NCBI GenBank assembly: GCA_035578175.1
Contig: JAQMRL010000003.1
Location: 89,630,469 to 89,694,468, forward strand
Length of the DNA: 64,000 bases
Source of the DNA: Catonia carolina
Taxonomy: Eukaryota > Arthropoda > Insecta > Hemiptera > Achilidae
Direction: 5' to 3'
In this document: positions 61,301 through 64,000 of the stretch, piece by piece
Numbering within the stretch: position 1 is the stretch's first letter
Layout of the letters: each line of letters starts with the position of its first letter
Program-made: the position numbers and the translations under genes
Notes under the pieces: generated by a model
Database searches by the model: none
What the model was told of the DNA's origin: nothing
What the model saw: only the letters and a program-made list of their open reading frames with translations

Positions 61301-61970
61301 TTTGACTTACAAGGTTTTATGTTTTAATATTGTTAAGAATTTGTACAGACAATTTAAAAAATTTTAATAAAACATATGTGAAAACTTTACAATATATTTT
61401 AAAGAAGACAGAACTTAGCAGTGTTGCTTTTGTATGATCTTCCGGTTATTGCAGATGATAAAAAATTTCTTTTTGGTTCCAGACTATGTGGAATGTTTTA
61501 TTTGATGATGTTTAGGAGGAATGAGGTGACACGTAGTTATTTATAACTAAGTTATTTATTTACAACTAATTTATTTGTAACTATAATTATATGAATTATT
61601 AACTTATAAATCAACACTTTTTCTCTTAGAGTACTAAGTATTTTTTATTTAACTTGATTAAAAATAAGACTTAACTTTATTGTTATTTTAATATTGTTTT
61701 GAAATTCATGTGTATTGTAAATTATTTTAAATTCAAATAACTAAACATTTTATTTGAAGTCAACCGGTAAGGAAGATTTTTATTAAAGTAATATTCTGGC
61801 TGTTTTAAGTCTTTGATCTTCTGCATTAATTTTGTAAGGACTATTTTATCGCCCGAGATAAGTTGAAAAATTGATTACATTGCCGAATAATGTATTCTTT
61901 CCGAGATTCTTTACTCAAGTGCCCGAAAATTCGATTTCAATGTTTTTAAGCTGATACTTTACATACGAGG
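58340..61970. other. AT-rich flank; one palindrome
   Basis: No gene recognised. A duplicated phrase (ATTTTCCTTTCAATTTACAG) occurs around 59580-59626. The frame at 60911-61102 (minus) is isolated and has no known motif. Confidence 0.4.
61199..61231. repeat. perfect palindrome, 15-bp arms, 3-base loop
   Basis: TTTAGCACATTATTT, loop CTA, then AAATAATGTGCTAAA. Arms pair perfectly. Confidence 0.95.
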
Positions 61971-61975
61971 GATGT

Positions 61976-63089
61976 TCAATAATTAGTATGACAAATTGAT
62001 TTAGAGAAAAAACTATTTCTTCAATGACAATGAAACTTAACCTATTTTTCAACGTAATTTCCAGCAACATTTACACTTGTTCCTTAGTTTTATGAGAGCT
62101 TTCTTATTTCCGCAGCGTAGAAGTCCTCAGCCTTGCTGTTTTAACCATTCGTTATAGCTTCGTTATCATCGAACTTCTTTCTGCATAAGAACATTTTGAG
62201 CTACCAAACAAGCTCAAAACAACAAGATCTGACAAAGCGAGGCTTTCACGAGCTTTAATGAGAATGTGGTAACACCTCCATACCCAACTTCTCGTTTTCT
62301 AAGTTGTGTGGGGGGGGAGAGGCGTGTTGTCTGTGAATCCATCTCGAAAACGTTTTGCAAAAATAAAGTACGTCAATAATGATTGAATGCGCCGTACCAA
62401 GACTAAAATTACTCAAACTAGGAAAAAATTGGGAATTTTTAACTCACCATTCTTCTGAAAATAAGGTCAGTTATGTAATTTTGCAGCACAGTAGTCGAAA
62501 CTACAACTGGTCTTCCAGAGTGATGCACATCAGTTACAATTTTTATGCCCGATTATAACTTTTGTATCCATCTGTAATTACACATTACTTCGATAAACAT
62601 CTTTTGTAATATTGTTTAACATCTTGAGAAAATTTCTCCGGTTTTACAACTTGGGATAGCAAAACCTTTATCACTAAATTTTGCGCTTCCAACGAACACA
62701 TTTAAGTAAAATTGACATATTGAAATTATTAAAGTAGGTTATGTTTATATTATTATCAAACAGCTAATAAACAGTGTTTCCAAAATTGCCAACTTGATCC
62801 TAAAGTATGCCATTGAATTAATCATTTTTTCTCTACATTAATTATTATTGAACCTTTGGACCAGCCCAGTCAGCCAGCTGATAGAGAATTGCTATTAATT
62901 GTTCAGTAACAGCAGTTCGGCAAGCCACTCGTAAACAAACTCTACTGGGAATCCCTGTTCAAATTCATGCCTAATCTACGTCAAAAATACAGCATAAAAG
63001 CAGCGAGCAAATTGAGTGGTTGTCAATAACGTAGGTACAGTTCCCGATAACAAATAAAACTAAAAAATAAAACGATTGAATGTCCCTTG
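61976..63089 (-). mobile_element. decayed mariner-like element
   Basis: Left end CGAGGGATGTTCAATAA and right end (complement) CAAGGGACATTCAATCG agree at 13 of 17 positions. TA lies outside on both sides (61974-61975, 63090-63091). On the minus strand, remnants of the transposase C-terminus are readable across frames: LFG, KKFDDNEAI, NEWLKQQG, DFYAAEIRKL and finally NVAGNY near 62055. The order matches mariner proteins ending ..EWL.QQ..DFYA.GI.KL..RW.KC......Y.EK. Many stops; inactive. Confidence 0.7.
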
Positions 63090-63094
63090 TAATG

Positions 63095-64000
63095 TTTTAT
63101 ATTCTCTTCTAAGGAACGCCTCAAAATTTCTGAAATTTACTGAAAAATAAAAACTTTCTAAATTGAAATTCGCGTGAGTAAATTATTAGACATTTTTTTT
63201 ATCACTCAAATACTGCAATGAGTTTTTTGCGTTAGTAGTTAGTTATTCAAAACTTTTAATGGTGCACCGCACCCTGAATTTGTACAAAAAATAAGTAATA
63301 TTAATAATTTAATTTACTATGTGTACTTCTAGCATTGTAAATTAAAGGCACTAGATAATGACTTGTATTTTTTAATATTAATTATAATCGTAAGAATGTG
63401 CCAAGTTAAATTTTATTGTATTTGTGTATTAATCCTTACGTAATGTGCATTTGATGAATTTGTATAGTATACTGTTATAATTAGATTATAATATTATTAT
63501 TGTTCTATGTGAAAATGAATTTATTTTTTAATAGTTAAATAATATTTTTTACCAAAAAATACTTATAATTCAAAATAAATACATAATTAACGAATTTATA
63601 TGTACATAGGAAAAAATCTTAAAATTGTACGTTAAATTATTTTATTTTTTATTTAGAAAGTTATAAAATCTTTAATTATTATAATACTTTATTATAAAAT
63701 TATATCAAATTAATTATTCAGAAATTATTATTATTTATGAAAAATTATTTAGAAATACAATTAATACATGCAAAAATGTAATAAAACAATCTGTACATAA
63801 TAATTTTATGTAAAGCTTTTATATTCTTGCTGCATATATACATAGCGATGTAATTATTTATATAATGTAACGACAAATAAAATGTTTACAGATTTTCAAA
63901 ATGTTCTTATTCATGATTTTTTAAATTTATTTCATATAAAAGAATTTTCCTGAATTTTATCAAAATAACTTTATAAGCTTTCTTGAATAGACAGGAGTTC
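63095..64000. other. AT-rich end of window
   Basis: No feature recognised. Confidence 0.4.

Overview
The window is AT-rich animal nuclear DNA and looks like an insect genome. It has spliced exons with GT/AG junctions, very long introns, several DNA transposon groups typical of insects (mariner, PIF/Harbinger, other DDE transposases), many 5'-truncated non-LTR retrotransposon remnants and dense tRNA-derived SINEs. There is no sign of operons, CRISPR or a compact genome. A hemipteran-like insect with a large genome would fit, but I cannot fix the order from sequence alone.

One host gene can be supported, on the + strand: the 3' end of a single-pass membrane protein. Four exons join in frame: 3619-3813 (transmembrane segment and start of the cytoplasmic tail), 8256-8356, 29565-29648 and 45698-45790 (last exon, TGA stop). 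Splice phases agree at every junction: 1 base is carried from the first exon to the second, then phase 0 twice. The extracellular part lies upstream of the window. The membrane segment plus the tail motif NPDIIP suggests an immunoglobulin-superfamily adhesion receptor of the Sidestep type; that identification is an inference. The final exon carries TGA followed by C, then 16 more sense codons in the same frame ending in an acidic tail and a second TGA. This is a candidate for programmed stop-codon readthrough and is the most interesting observation here.

Most of the rest is transposon debris inside the 4.4, 21.2 and 16.0 kb introns and the 3' flank. The clearest structures are: a mariner at 1044-1979 made of two inverted 3' halves, inserted at a TA inside a SINE; a 5'-truncated LINE at 8692-10138 with a nearly complete reverse transcriptase frame and a 12-bp target duplication; a 745-bp PIF/Harbinger deletion derivative at 36055-36799 with 39-bp terminal repeats and TTA duplication; a 759-bp TTAA-flanked element at 23337-24095; and a decayed mariner at 61976-63089. 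Five near-full-length copies of a ~400-bp repeat with an (AAC)n tail, four copies of a ~310-bp tRNA-derived SINE, and about twenty pieces of other tRNA-derived SINEs make up much of the remainder.

From about 46 kb to the end no host gene is recognisable: the sequence is 3' flank or intergenic, with LINE remnants and quiet AT-rich DNA.
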